The notes below the pieces were generated by a model, which was not told the origin of the DNA, did not search any database, and saw only the letters and a program-made list of their open reading frames with translations. From assembly GCA_903828665.1 (NCBI GenBank), contig CAIKMZ010000092.1, positions 1-32,122 on the forward strand: a stretch of DNA of 32,122 bases. The letters run 5' to 3'. Of the stretch, positions 17,305 to 29,480 are shown in pieces (the first letter of the stretch is position 1; the number at the start of each line of letters is the position of its first letter). This DNA is from an uncultured beta proteobacterium. GTDB lineage: Bacteria > Pseudomonadota > Gammaproteobacteria > Burkholderiales > Burkholderiaceae_C. The position numbers were made by a program, and so were the translations under genes.

Positions 17305-17400
17305 GTTTTCGGCCTTGTGTCGCTGTGTGTCTATCGTTGGTTTTCGCGTTGCGCTATGGCGCTCGCTGCGGTGCTTTGTGCAGCACCCGCTGCGGCGCAG

Positions 17401-17458
17401 ACGGGTGCGGCAGCTTCCTCATGCTGGAGTTCCAGAAATCGTCATCCGCCGCACCCGT
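17401..17458 (+). repeat. Hairpin element 1 with 24-bp shared core
   Basis: Perfect 11-bp arms ACGGGTGCGGC (17401-17411) and its complement (17448-17458) enclose a 36-base loop. Within the loop, 17418-17441 is a core CTCATGCTGGAGT..AATCG that recurs in opposite orientation, with one mismatch, at 17634-17657. The arms of the two elements differ in sequence, but both form long stems around the same core. Confidence 0.8.
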
Positions 17459-17494
17459 CCGCTCCGCGGTATCGATGTGATCACGACGAAGCCA

Positions 17495-17599
17495 GTCATT
17501 GCGGGCTCCGACCCGCAATCCATGCCTCGTACGGCACTGCTGGAATTGAAAGCATGGATGCCGGACCCCCCGGACCTGGTCCGGGGACGGCATGACAAC
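17495..17599. repeat. Interspersed repeat family 1, copy B
   Basis: It begins GTCATTGCGGGCTCCGACCC and continues GCAATCCATG, a longer spacer, GCATGGATGCCGGA and a second GC-rich hairpin (GGTCC type) ending CATGACAAC. This is the longest of the four copies and lies between the two hairpin elements in the parE-parC gap. Confidence 0.85.
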
Positions 17600-17615
17600 T
17601 TCGGCCTGCGGTGAA

Positions 17616-17675
17616 GCTGGGATGGGTGGCCGCCGATTTCTGGTACTCCAGCATGAGGTGGCCGCCCATCCCAGC
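17616..17675 (-). repeat. Hairpin element 2 with 24-bp shared core
   Basis: Arms at 17616-17633 and 17658-17675 are near-perfect complements (GCTGGGATGGGTGGCCGC against GTGGCCGCCCATCCCAGC). They flank the core at 17634-17657, the reverse complement of the element 1 core with one mismatch. The element lies 42 bp downstream of the parE stop in the direction of transcription and could act as a terminator or RNA-stabilising stem. Confidence 0.8.
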
Positions 17676-17716
17676 TGCGCCGCGAGAAGCAACAAACATC
17701 ACACAGAAGGAAACCA

Positions 17717-19687
17717 TCACACATCCACCTCAACCGAATCCCCGTGCAGTTCCATCAACTCACGGCGCGCGCCGGCTTCGCCTTTGCCCATTAACTTCGT
17801 AATCAAAGCTTCAGTATTCGCAAAATCGACGCTGCCGAGCTGCACCAGCATCAGGCGGCGCGTGTCGGGGTTGAGCGTCGTGTCCCACAACTGCTCGGCA
17901 TTCATCTCGCCCAGGCCCTTGAAGCGGCTGATGGTCCAGGCGTTCTCGCGCACGCCTTCCTTGCGCAGCTTGTCGAGGATCGCGGTCAGCTCGCCCTCAT
18001 CGAGCGCGTAGGCCTTGGAAGCCGGCTTCTTGCCGCGCGCCGGCGCATCGACGCGAAACAGCGGCGGGCGCGCGACGAACACGTGGCCGGTTTCGATCAG
18101 CTTGGGGAAGTGGCGGAAGAACAGTGTCAGCAGCAGCACCTGGATGTGCGAGCCGTCCACATCGGCGTCCGACAGGATGCAGACTTTGCCGTAGCGCAAA
18201 CCACTCAGATCCGGCGTGTCGTTCGGTCCGTGCGGATCAACACCGATGGCCACGGCGATGTCGTGAATTTCGGTATTAGCAAACAGGCGGTCGCGCTCGA
18301 CCTCCCAGGTGTTGAGCACCTTGCCGCGCAGCGGCAGCACGGCCTGGCTTTCCTTGTCGCGCCCCATCTTGGCGCTGCCGCCGGCCGAGTCGCCCTCGAC
18401 CAGAAACACCTCGTTGTAGACCAGGTCGCGGCTCTCGCAATCGGTCAGCTTGCCCGGCAGCACGGCCACGCCCGAGCCCTTGCGCTTCTCGACCTTCTGC
18501 CCCGCCTTCTGCCGCGTCTGCGCCGCCTTGATCGCGAGCTCCGCGAGCTTTTTGCCGTACTCGACGTGCTCGTTGAGCCAGAGCTCGAGCGCCGGGCGCA
18601 CGTAGCTCGAGACCAGGCGCACCGCATCGCGGGAGTTCAGGCGCTCCTTGATCTGGCCCTGGAACTGCGGGTCGAGCACCTTGGCCGAGAGCACGTAGCT
18701 GGCGCGCGCGAACACGTCTTCGGGCATCAGCTTGACGCCCTTGGGCGCGAGCGCGTGGATCTCGATGAAGGACTTGACCGCCGCGAACAGGCCGTCGCGA
18801 AGGCCGCTCTCGTGCGTGCCGCCGGCGCTCGTGGGAATCAGGTTGACGTAGCTCTCGCGCACCGGCTGCCCGTCCTCGGTGAAGGCCACGCACCAGGACG
18901 CGCCCTCGCCGTCGGCGAAGCTGTCGTGCTGCGCGTCGGCAAAACCCTCGCCGGCAAACAGGGGGATCACGAGCTCGCCGGTGAGCGTCTGCATCAGGTA
19001 GTCGTTGAGTCCGCCCTTGTAGAGCCAGGTCTGGGTCTCCTTGCTCTTCTCGTTGACGAAGGTGACGGTGACGCCGGGCATCAGCACGGCCTTGCTGCGC
19101 AGCAGATGGGCGAGCTGCGCCATCGGCAGCGCCAGCGTCTCGAAATACTTGGCGTCGGGCCAGACGCGCACCGTGGTGCCGGACTTGCGGTCGCCCTCAC
19201 CCTGCTTGCGGATCTGCAGCGGCTCGATCACATCGCCACCGGAGAACACCAGCCGTGCCACCTGGCCTTCGCGGTAGCTCGTGGCCTCCAGCCTCGTGGC
19301 CAGCGCATTGGTCACGCTGACGCCCACGCCGTGCAGACCGCCCGAGAAGCTGTAGGCGCCGCCCTGCCCCTTGTCGAACTTGCCGCCGGCGTGCAGCCGC
19401 GTGAAGACCAGCTCGATCACCGATGCGTTTTCTTCCGGGTGCAGGCCGAACGGGATGCCGCGGCCGTCGTCCTCGACGCTGATCGACCCGTCGGCGTGCA
19501 GACAGACCTTGATCTTCCTGCCATGCCCGGCCAGTGCCTCGTCGGCGGCGTTGTCGAGGATTTCCTGCACCGCGTGCAGCGGGCTGTCGGTCCGGGTGTA
19601 CATGCCGGGACGCTGCTTGACGGGCTCGAGCCCCTTGAGCACGCGGATCGAGGCTTCGGAATATTCGCTGGTGGGTTTGACGGCCAT
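17717..19687 (-). CDS. parE: DNA topoisomerase IV subunit B
   Basis: A 656-residue ATPase subunit of topoisomerase IV. The GHKL ATPase part has Glu42 and Asn46 in QEILDNAADE, DDGRGIPF at 73-80 and GGLHGVGVS at 116-124. The TOPRIM part has EGDSAGG starting near residue 431 and DADVDGSHI with its metal-binding acids, and the C-terminus has SRFKGLGEMNAEQLWDTT. Length matches ParE rather than the longer GyrB (about 800). I place the start at 19687 (MAVKPTSEYS) because the open frame further upstream shows no family similarity. On the minus strand TACAAT lies eight bases before this ATG, so a very short or absent leader is possible. parC follows across the repeat-rich gap. Confidence 0.95.
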   Translation of the reverse strand: MAVKPTSEYSEASIRVLKGLEPVKQRPGMYTRTDSPLHAVQEILDNAADEALAGHGRKIKVCLHADGSISVEDDGRGIPFGLHPEENASVIELVFTRLHAGGKFDKGQGGAYSFSGGLHGVGVSVTNALATRLEATSYREGQVARLVFSGGDVIEPLQIRKQGEGDRKSGTTVRVWPDAKYFETLALPMAQLAHLLRSKAVLMPGVTVTFVNEKSKETQTWLYKGGLNDYLMQTLTGELVIPLFAGEGFADAQHDSFADGEGASWCVAFTEDGQPVRESYVNLIPTSAGGTHESGLRDGLFAAVKSFIEIHALAPKGVKLMPEDVFARASYVLSAKVLDPQFQGQIKERLNSRDAVRLVSSYVRPALELWLNEHVEYGKKLAELAIKAAQTRQKAGQKVEKRKGSGVAVLPGKLTDCESRDLVYNEVFLVEGDSAGGSAKMGRDKESQAVLPLRGKVLNTWEVERDRLFANTEIHDIAVAIGVDPHGPNDTPDLSGLRYGKVCILSDADVDGSHIQVLLLTLFFRHFPKLIETGHVFVARPPLFRVDAPARGKKPASKAYALDEGELTAILDKLRKEGVRENAWTISRFKGLGEMNAEQLWDTTLNPDTRRLMLVQLGSVDFANTEALITKLMGKGEAGARRELMELHGDSVEVDV

Positions 19688-19740
19688 AGCCGCGGATTGT
19701 AGTCTCGAATCGACAAAAGCCTGTATGAAACTACAGCCAG

Positions 19741-20229
19741 CTACAAGCCCGCAACCGAGGCCGGAAAACCGGGGCTGCTGTTGCGGATGCGCTCGCCCAG
19801 CTGCTCCCGGAGCTGCACGCAACGCTCGCGCTCGGCTCCGCAGACGCCGGTGCTGCGCAGCGGGTCGAGCCGCTGCAGAAACCAGTCGGGAGACCAGATG
19901 GCACTCGGAAAATCCATCGGCGCGGCCGCGCTGCAGACCCGGCAATCGAGCAGATGGCCCCACATCTTGCGCCAGGCGACAAAGCGCGCATGTTTGCGGA
20001 TCACCTCATCGTAGGTCGTGGCAAGCAAGGTCAGACGGCGCCCGGTCTTGGCCCAGCTGTGCAGGGATTCGACCACCGCGCGCTCGTGCAGCGGCCAGTC
20101 CTCGAACGTGGCGTCGCTCAGGATGAGCTCGCGCCATCCCTCCCGCGCGGCAGCGGCCAGCGCATCGCGCACGCGCTGCGCAAAGGCTTCGCGCCCCGAG
20201 AATTGACCGCTGGGCAGGGTTTCTGACAT
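19741..20229 (-). CDS. Conserved hypothetical protein, 162 aa
   Basis: I do not recognise a characterised family. The 162-residue protein has no signal peptide or membrane segment. It begins with a region resembling an alternating alpha/beta fold: a helix FAQRVRDALAAAAREG, a strand ELILSDATFEDWPL, a helix to SWAKTGRRL and a strand TLLATTYDEV. Such a pattern recalls phospholipase D-like or nucleotide-binding folds, but no HKD motif is present. The C-terminal half has paired cysteines (DCRVC) and tryptophans. The gene is divergent from the SlyD-like gene (42 bp between the starts) and ends 53 bp upstream of the parE start on the same strand. Confidence 0.7.
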   Translation of the reverse strand: MSETLPSGQFSGREAFAQRVRDALAAAAREGWRELILSDATFEDWPLHERAVVESLHSWAKTGRRLTLLATTYDEVIRKHARFVAWRKMWGHLLDCRVCSAAAPMDFPSAIWSPDWFLQRLDPLRSTGVCGAERERCVQLREQLGERIRNSSPGFPASVAGL

Positions 20230-20271
20230 GGCATCAATAATATCGACTCTTCAAACTGCGACAATTTGCCC

Positions 20272-20805
20272 ATGGAAATCAATCAACAATGCGTGGTCGC
20301 ACTGACCTGGATCCTCAAGGACACCTTGGGCGAGGAACTCGATGTGCTGGAGGAGCCGGTCGAGTTTCTGGTCGGCGGCGACGACCTCTTCGACGCCATC
20401 GAAGCGGCGCTGCAGGGGCACGAAGCTGGCGCCAAGGTCGAGTTGCACATCGAACCGGAGCAGGGCTTTGGCGACTTCAACGACCAGCTTGTCTTTCTCG
20501 AGGCGCGCGATCTTTTCCCGCCCGAGATCGAAGAAGGCATGACGATCGAAGGCGTCTCGCTGCCGGCCGGCTGCAATCCGGACGCGCCGCGCGACGTGAC
20601 CTACACCGTGACCGACATCTACCCCGAGCACATCGTGCTCGATGCCAACCATCCGCTGGCCGGCATTGCGCTGCGCCTGTCGCTGAAGGTGGAAGCGGTG
20701 CGCGAGGCGACTGAAGAAGAGATCGGCCGCGGCTCGGCCGGCACCGGCTTCTTCCGCATCCAGCCGCTGCACGCGACGACGCCGGGCAACGAGACGCGGC
20801 ACTGA
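20272..20805 (+). CDS. SlyD-like FKBP-type peptidyl-prolyl isomerase
   Basis: A 177-residue cytoplasmic FKBP-type prolyl isomerase and likely folding chaperone. The family order is visible: an N-terminal FKBP strand (VVALTWILKD), DDLFDAIEAALQGHEAG for the usual hydrophobic ligand-binding segment, EPEQGFGDF and then the inserted IF chaperone domain, closing with DANHPLAG, a SlyD signature. The C-terminus ends GNETRH without the His/Cys-rich metal-binding tail of E. coli SlyD, so nickel delivery is unlikely. The ATG at 20272 has no purine-rich ribosome site; GACAAT lies six bases before it, so a leaderless transcript is possible. It converges on dut. Confidence 0.87.
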   Translation: MEINQQCVVALTWILKDTLGEELDVLEEPVEFLVGGDDLFDAIEAALQGHEAGAKVELHIEPEQGFGDFNDQLVFLEARDLFPPEIEEGMTIEGVSLPAGCNPDAPRDVTYTVTDIYPEHIVLDANHPLAGIALRLSLKVEAVREATEEEIGRGSAGTGFFRIQPLHATTPGNETRH

Positions 20806-20811
20806 GCGCCG

Positions 20812-21261
20812 TCAGGACTTGCCGGTCGACCCGTAACCGCCCGCCCCGCGTTCGCTGGCCGGGAAATCGCTGACGACATTGAACTGCGCCTGCACCACCG
20901 GGACGATCACGAGTTGCGCGATGCGCTCCATCGGCTCGATGGTGAACGGCGTGTCGCTGCGGTTCCAGGCGCTGACCATCAGCTGCCCCTGGTAATCGCT
21001 GTCGATCAGACCGACCAGGTTGCCCAGCACGATGCCGTGCTTGTGGCCCAGGCCCGAGCGCGGCAGGATGATGGCGGCATAGCCGGGGTCCTTCAGATGG
21101 ATCGCGATGCCGGTCGGCACCAGCTGCCATGCGTTCGCGCCCAGCGTCAGCGGCGCATCCAGGCAGGCGCGCAGGTCGAGCCCGGCGCTGCCACTCGTCG
21201 CATAGGCCGGCAACTGCGAAGCCATGCGCTGGTCCATGATCTTGACGTCGATCTTCATCAT
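20812..21261 (-). CDS. dut: dUTP diphosphatase
   Basis: A 149-residue trimeric dUTPase that hydrolyses dUTP to dUMP and PPi, keeping uracil out of DNA and feeding dTMP synthesis. All five motifs are present: [29 protein letters not shown] with the catalytic Asp, RIAQLVI, and the C-terminal [10 protein letters not shown] lid. Length is standard. The ATG at 21261 overlaps the coaBC stop by four bases (ATGA), pointing to translational coupling; a second in-frame ATG follows at once. The coaBC-dut order is widespread in Proteobacteria. It ends six bases from the stop of the SlyD-like gene, which converges on it. Confidence 0.95.
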   Translation of the reverse strand: MMKIDVKIMDQRMASQLPAYATSGSAGLDLRACLDAPLTLGANAWQLVPTGIAIHLKDPGYAAIILPRSGLGHKHGIVLGNLVGLIDSDYQGQLMVSAWNRSDTPFTIEPMERIAQLVIVPVVQAQFNVVSDFPASERGAGGYGSTGKS

Positions 21262-22484
21262 GCTTTGTCTTTCACGCTGATCCGCGTTGCAATCTCTGCC
21301 ACCAGCTTGCGCGCCAATGCCAACTTGCTGTCGCGCGCGAGTTCCTTGCTGCCGGCGGCGTCTATCAGCAGCAGCGCGTTGTCGTCCTGGCCGAAGGTGG
21401 CCGGGCCGATGTTGCCCACCAGCAGCGGCACGCCCTTGCGTTCGCGCTTGGCCTGCGCGTGGCGCAGCAGGTCATGGCTCTCGGCGGCAAAGCCGACGCA
21501 GTACAGCTCGCCGGCATGCGCGCGCGGCGACTGCGCCAGCGTGGCCAGGATGTCCGGGTTCTCGACGAAGCTCAGGGCCGGCGCGGCACCGGAGCCGTCC
21601 TTCTTGATCTTTTCGCCCGCCGCATTGGCGGGACGCCAGTCGGCCACGGCCGCCGTGGCGATGAAGATGCCGGCCGCACCCGCCTGCGCCAGCGTGGCAC
21701 CGAGCATGTCGCGCGCCGAAGTGACATCGATGCGCTTGACGCCGCGCGGCGTCGGCAGGTGCACCGGTCCCGCCACCAGCGTGACCTCGGCGCCGGCCTC
21801 GCGCGCCGCGCGGGCGATGGCGAAACCCATCTTCCCGCTCGAAAGATTGGTGATGCCGCGCACCGGATCGATCGCTTCGTAGGTCGGCCCCCCCGTCACC
21901 AGCACTTGCCGGCCGTGCAGCGGCTTGGGCTGAAAAAAAGCGATCAGGTCTTCCAGCAGCTCCTGCGCTTCGAGCATGCGGCCGTCGCCGGTCTCGCCGC
22001 AGGCCTGCTCGCCGCTGCCCACATCGAGCACCGTGGCGCCGTCGGCGCGCAGTTGCGCCACATTGCGCTGCGTCGCCGGATGCGCCCACATCTCGCGGTT
22101 CATCGCCGGCGCCAGCAGCAGCGGCACGGTATCCAGCGGGCGTGCCAGGCACAGCAGGCTCAGCAGATCGTCGGCGCGGCCGTGCAGCAGCTTGGCCATG
22201 AAATCGGCGCTGGCCGGTGCAATCAGGATGGCATCGGCTTCACGGCTCAGGTTGATGTGCGCCATGTTGTTCGGTTCGCGCGCGTCCCACTGCGAGCTGC
22301 AGACAGGCCGGTTGCTCAATGCCTGCATCGTGACCGGCGTGATGAACTGCTGGGCCGCCTCGGTCATCACGACCTGCACCGTCGCGCCTTCCTTGACTAG
22401 GGCGCGGCACAATTCGGCCGCCTTGTAACAGGCAATGCCGCCGGTCAGGCCCAAAACAATGTGTTTTCCAGCAAGATCATTCAT
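21258..22484 (-). CDS. coaBC: Bifunctional PPC synthetase/decarboxylase
   Basis: A 408-residue bifunctional enzyme of coenzyme A synthesis (phosphopantothenoylcysteine synthetase and decarboxylase). The N-terminal flavoprotein domain has [14 protein letters not shown], the catalytic His76 in NMAHINL, and PAMNREMW at 126-133. The domain's Cys162 in [10 protein letters not shown] follows. The C-terminal CoaB domain has [25 protein letters not shown] and KIKK. The start at 22484 (MNDLAGKH) is chosen because the open frame upstream has no family similarity. It is divergent from pyrG across 153 bp that include a GC-rich repeat, and it overlaps dut. Confidence 0.95.
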   Translation of the reverse strand: MNDLAGKHIVLGLTGGIACYKAAELCRALVKEGATVQVVMTEAAQQFITPVTMQALSNRPVCSSQWDAREPNNMAHINLSREADAILIAPASADFMAKLLHGRADDLLSLLCLARPLDTVPLLLAPAMNREMWAHPATQRNVAQLRADGATVLDVGSGEQACGETGDGRMLEAQELLEDLIAFFQPKPLHGRQVLVTGGPTYEAIDPVRGITNLSSGKMGFAIARAAREAGAEVTLVAGPVHLPTPRGVKRIDVTSARDMLGATLAQAGAAGIFIATAAVADWRPANAAGEKIKKDGSGAAPALSFVENPDILATLAQSPRAHAGELYCVGFAAESHDLLRHAQAKRERKGVPLLVGNIGPATFGQDDNALLLIDAAGSKELARDSKLALARKLVAEIATRISVKDKA

Positions 22485-22510
22485 GGGCAGCAATGTAGCA
22501 GAACACTTTT

Positions 22511-26473
<3,963 letters not shown>

Positions 26474-26504
26474 CCGGATGCGCGGCCCGTCGCAAGCCTG
26501 AACC

Positions 26505-26786
26505 ATGGGTCGGCGCCTCGTCTCCATCGCCCTGCTGTGCCTGCTCGTGATCGTGCAGGCACAGCTGTGGTTCGGCCGGGGCAGCGTGCGGGCCGTCGCC
26601 CATCTGCAGGATCAGCTCGCCACGCAGAAGCAGCAGAACGAGCAGGCGCAACTCGCCAATGACCGGCTCGCGGCTGAAGTGCGCGACCTGAAGGAAGGCC
26701 TGGAGATGGTCGAGGAAAAGGCCCGCATGGAACTGGGCATGGTCCGGCCCAACGAGATCTACGTCCAGATCAAGCCGGGCAAATAG
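26505..26786 (+). CDS. ftsB: Cell division protein FtsB
   Basis: A 93-residue inner-membrane division protein of the DivIC/septum-formation-initiator family, which joins FtsL and FtsQ at the septum. The protein has one membrane helix (about residues 6-21, LVSIALLCLLVIVQAQLWF), a short Gly/Ser/Arg turn, then a coiled coil (residues 30-70, HLQDQLATQKQQNEQAQ onward), and RMELGMVRPNEIYVQI, typical of FtsB after the coil. Length matches E. coli FtsB (103). It lies 31 bp after eno, as in many Betaproteobacteria. Confidence 0.93.
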   Translation: MGRRLVSIALLCLLVIVQAQLWFGRGSVRAVAHLQDQLATQKQQNEQAQLANDRLAAEVRDLKEGLEMVEEKARMELGMVRPNEIYVQIKPGK

Positions 26787-26805
26787 CGATTCCATCCCCG
26801 GGTTT

Positions 26806-26878
26806 GTCATTGCGGGCCCCGACCCGCAGTCGATGCAGCGCAAACCACCTGGATGCCGGATCAGGCCCGGCATGACCA
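26806..26878. repeat. Interspersed repeat family 1, copy C
   Basis: It reads GTCATTGCGGGCCCCGACCC then GCAGTCGATG, a spacer and a second hairpin GCCGGATCAGGCCCGGC ending CATGACCA. It fills the gap between the convergent ftsB and hslO stops, where it could serve as a two-way terminator. Confidence 0.85.
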
Positions 26879-26887
26879 TGGGGCCCC

Positions 26888-27877
26888 CTACTGCACCTCG
26901 GAGCTCGCCGGCGGCACATCGCCCGCCTTGCGAAAGATCTGCGCCACATCGATCGCGTCGAAGCGGTACTGCGCGCCGCAGAACTCGCACCCGACCTCGA
27001 CCTCGCCGCGCTCGGCCAGAATGCTTTGCGCCTCGTCCTGGCCGAGCCCCAGGATCATGCGACTGACGCGCTCGCGGCTGCAGGAGCAGGCAAAGCGCGG
27101 ACCGGCATCACCCGCGAGCGGCTCGAAGCGGGTCAGCGCTTCTTCCCAGAACAGGCGCCGCAAAATGGTTTCCACGTCAAGTGTCAGCAGTTCCTCGCGC
27201 TTCAGGCTCGATGCCAGGATGGCGATGCGCTGGTAGTCTTCGTTGACGCCGATCTGATCCTCGTTGTGCTGAGTCGCGGCACTGCCGCCCAGGTTTCCCG
27301 CGCCCTGCATCGGCAGGCGCTGGATCAGGAGGCCGGCGGCCACCTTGTCGTCGGCCGCCAGCACCAGCGTGGTGTCGAGCTGTTCGCTTTGCAGCATGTA
27401 GTGCTCGAGCACCTTGCTCAGGTCCTCGATCTTCTCGCGCTGGTCGCCGAACAGGGGCACGACCCCCTGGTACGGTTGCTGCCCCGGCAGGCGGCTCCTG
27501 GGGTCAAGCGTGATCGCGCATTTGCCCTCGTTGCCGACATTGACCAGTTCGCTCAGGCTGGCCTGCGGCGCGATGTCGCCGATGACGGTGGCGGTGGCGC
27601 GCAAGCCGAAATCGGGCTGCACTTCGGCCACCGCGAGCTTGACCGGGCCGTCGCCGAAGATCTGCAGGATCAGCGCGCCGTTGAACTTGATGTTGGCCTG
27701 CATCAGCGTGGCCGCCGCAACCATCTCGCCGAGCAGATTGAGCACCGGCTCCGGGTAGGCGCCGGTCTTGCCGGCACTGGCGCGCCGCTGCAGGATCTCG
27801 GTCCAGGCATCGGTCAGACGCACGAGCACGCCGCGCACAGGCAGGCCGTCAAACAAGAATTTATGAATTTCCGACAC
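26888..27877 (-). CDS. hslO: Hsp33 redox-regulated chaperone
   Basis: A 329-residue redox-activated holdase chaperone of the cytoplasm. The C-terminal zinc switch is intact: Cys264 and Cys266 (ACSC) and Cys297 and Cys300 (CEFC), a CXC-(X)n-CXXC pattern with about 30 residues between, as in Hsp33. The N-terminal domain has the expected NLLGEMVAAATLMQANIKFNG. Length is a little above the E. coli protein (292). The start codon is GTG at 27875-27877, preceded by AAGGAAAA; no in-frame ATG nearby is better. The gamma-carbonic-anhydrase-like gene lies 42 bp upstream on the same strand. Confidence 0.95.
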   Translation of the reverse strand: MSEIHKFLFDGLPVRGVLVRLTDAWTEILQRRASAGKTGAYPEPVLNLLGEMVAAATLMQANIKFNGALILQIFGDGPVKLAVAEVQPDFGLRATATVIGDIAPQASLSELVNVGNEGKCAITLDPRSRLPGQQPYQGVVPLFGDQREKIEDLSKVLEHYMLQSEQLDTTLVLAADDKVAAGLLIQRLPMQGAGNLGGSAATQHNEDQIGVNEDYQRIAILASSLKREELLTLDVETILRRLFWEEALTRFEPLAGDAGPRFACSCSRERVSRMILGLGQDEAQSILAERGEVEVGCEFCGAQYRFDAIDVAQIFRKAGDVPPASSEVQ

Positions 27878-27919
27878 GCACTTTTCCTTCAGATCCAGAA
27901 CTTCAAACAGCGACTTCGC

Positions 27920-28444
27920 TCAGCCGAGCTTGTGCAGGCCATCGCGAAAACGACGCGCATTGCCGACATAGCCTTGGGCGGCCAGGCGCAGGCCCTCGAC
28001 CTGCTCGGGCTGGAGCGCTCGCACGACCTTGGCCGGGCTGCCCATGATCATGGAACCATCGGGAAACTCCTTGCCTTCCGTGACCAGTGACCCGGCGCCG
28101 ACAATGCAGCCCTTGCCGATCTTCGCACCATTGAGCACAACGGCACCGATGCCGATCAGGCTGCCGTCGCCGATCGTGCAGCCGTGCAGCATGACCTTGT
28201 GTCCGACCGTCACGTCCTCGCCGACCGTCAGCGGCTTGCCGATATCGGCGTGCAGCACGCTGGCGTCCTGGATGTTGGAGCGCCGCCCGATGCGGATGAT
28301 TTCGGTGTCGCCCCGGATCACCGTGCCAAACCAGACGCTCGCGTCTTCAGCCAGTTCCACATTGCCCATCACCTGGGCGCTGTCAGCAACCCAAGCCGAT
28401 TCGGCCAGTCGGGGGGCTATGCCATCAAGTTCGTAGATCGCCAT
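27920..28444 (-). CDS. Gamma-carbonic anhydrase-like protein (YrdA type)
   Basis: A 174-residue left-handed beta-helix protein of hexapeptide repeats (for example MGNVEL, FGTVIR, IGIGAVVLNGAKIG). The three zinc-binding His of gamma-class carbonic anhydrases are in place at 65 (LHADIG), 82 and 87 (VGHKVMLHG), so a metal site and carbonic anhydrase-like activity are possible; many YrdA/CaiE homologues show weak or no activity. AAGGGAAG precedes the ATG. The C-terminal tail is helical. It lies between xerD and hslO on the minus strand. Confidence 0.88.
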   Translation of the reverse strand: MAIYELDGIAPRLAESAWVADSAQVMGNVELAEDASVWFGTVIRGDTEIIRIGRRSNIQDASVLHADIGKPLTVGEDVTVGHKVMLHGCTIGDGSLIGIGAVVLNGAKIGKGCIVGAGSLVTEGKEFPDGSMIMGSPAKVVRALQPEQVEGLRLAAQGYVGNARRFRDGLHKLG

Positions 28445-28487
28445 ATGTCGCTTCCCTTTTCATCAAGTCAATCGGTGGTTCATATTC

Positions 28488-29387
28488 CTAGCCACGTGGA
28501 TGGTGCCGCGCGTGCAGCACCTTGAGCCGCTCCAGGGCCACATGGGTGTAGATGGTCGTGGTCGAGATATCGGCGTGGCCGAGCAGCATCTGCACAGCGC
28601 GCAGATCGGCGCCGTGATTGAGCAGATGCGTGGCAAAGGCATGGCGCAGCGTGTGCGGTGACAGCGGCGCGGTGATGCCGGCGCGCAGCGCGTGCTTCTT
28701 CACGATCATCCAGAACATGACGCGGCTCATCGCGCTGCCGGCCTTGGGCCCGCGATGGGTCACAAACAGATCCTCGGTCTGCCGGCCCGACAGCAGTTCC
28801 GGGCGGGCCTGCGCCAGGTACCGCCGCAGCCACTCGCTCGCGACCTCGCCAAACGGAACCAAGCGCTCCTTGTTGCCTTTGCCGAAGACGCGCAGCACGT
28901 TTTCCGACAGGCTCACGTTGAACACCTTGAGCGTCACCAGTTCGCTCACGCGCAGCCCGCTGGCATACATCAGCTCGAGCATGGTGCGGTCGCGCACGCC
29001 CAGCGAGGTATCGGTGTCAGGCGCCTTCAGCAGCGCCTCGACCTGCGCTTCGGTCAGCGTCTTGGGCACGCGCAAAGCCTGGCGCGCCGCCTGCAGCCGG
29101 AGCGTCGGGTCGGCGCTGATCACGTGCTCGCGCAGCGCCCAGCGGAAGTAGCGCTTGAAGACGGTCAGGCGCCGGTTCGCCGTGGTCGCCTTGCTGCTGG
29201 CGTGGCGCGCTGAAAAGTAGGCGTCGATGTCGGCCTGCGTCGTATCCGTCAGAACGCGCCGGCGTGCGGCGAGCCAGGCGGCGTACAGGTTCAGATCACG
29301 CCGGTAGGCCGCCAGCGTGTTCTTCGAAAGACCCTCTTCCAGCCACAGGGCGTCGATGAAGGCATCGATCAGCGCCTCGCCGGCCAT
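28488..29387 (-). CDS. xerD: Tyrosine recombinase XerD
   Basis: A 299-residue tyrosine recombinase of the Xer type, which with XerC resolves chromosome dimers at dif. Catalytic residues: Arg146 (SGLRVSEL), Lys170 (GKGNKER), His245 and Arg248 (HTLRHAFATHLL), His271 (LLGHAD) and the nucleophile Tyr280 (TTIYTHV). The N-terminal SAM-like domain (LSKNTLAAYRRDL) is intact and length equals standard XerD (298). I put the start at 29387 (MAGEALID) because the open frame upstream runs into the GC-rich repeat. Assignment to XerD over XerC rests on length and general pattern; no integrase-like flanking genes suggest mobility. Confidence 0.9.
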   Translation of the reverse strand: MAGEALIDAFIDALWLEEGLSKNTLAAYRRDLNLYAAWLAARRRVLTDTTQADIDAYFSARHASSKATTANRRLTVFKRYFRWALREHVISADPTLRLQAARQALRVPKTLTEAQVEALLKAPDTDTSLGVRDRTMLELMYASGLRVSELVTLKVFNVSLSENVLRVFGKGNKERLVPFGEVASEWLRRYLAQARPELLSGRQTEDLFVTHRGPKAGSAMSRVMFWMIVKKHALRAGITAPLSPHTLRHAFATHLLNHGADLRAVQMLLGHADISTTTIYTHVALERLKVLHARHHPRG

Positions 29388-29397
29388 GAATGGTCTA

Positions 29398-29477
29398 GCC
29401 CGCCGCCAGGCCGCCCCAAGGCGGGCACGCCCCCTTGGGGGGCAGCGAACCACGCGCAGCGGGGAGCGTGGGGGCCA
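29398..29477 (-). repeat. GC-rich intergenic repeat family 2, copy in the Bug-xerD gap
   Basis: Three hairpins in a row are readable: CCGCC/GGCGG, GCCCCC/GGGGGC, and CCACGC/GCGTGG. It fills almost the whole gap between the Bug gene stop and the xerD start. It could end transcription of the Bug gene before xerD. A related copy in the opposite orientation lies at 22511-22580. Confidence 0.7.
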
Positions 29478-29480
29478 ACA

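Larger units (their letters stand above)
17305..17716. other. Repeat-rich parE-parC intergenic region
   Basis: This 412-bp gap has no gene I can support. It holds, in order, the stretch just upstream of parC, a small GGTGCT/AGCACC hairpin near 17370-17390, hairpin element 1 (17401-17458), repeat family 1 copy B (17495-17599) and hairpin element 2 (17616-17675). Any separate parC promoter would have to lie within or beside these repeats. Confidence 0.8.

Noticed and set aside
17401-17675. Hairpin pair as integron attC sites
   Set aside because: No GTTRRRY core sites, no integrase, and no gene cassette between them; the interval holds only a repeat copy.
28488-29387. Integrase of a mobile island
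   Set aside because: Standard Xer length and motifs, housekeeping neighbours, no tRNA target, excisionase or cargo genes.
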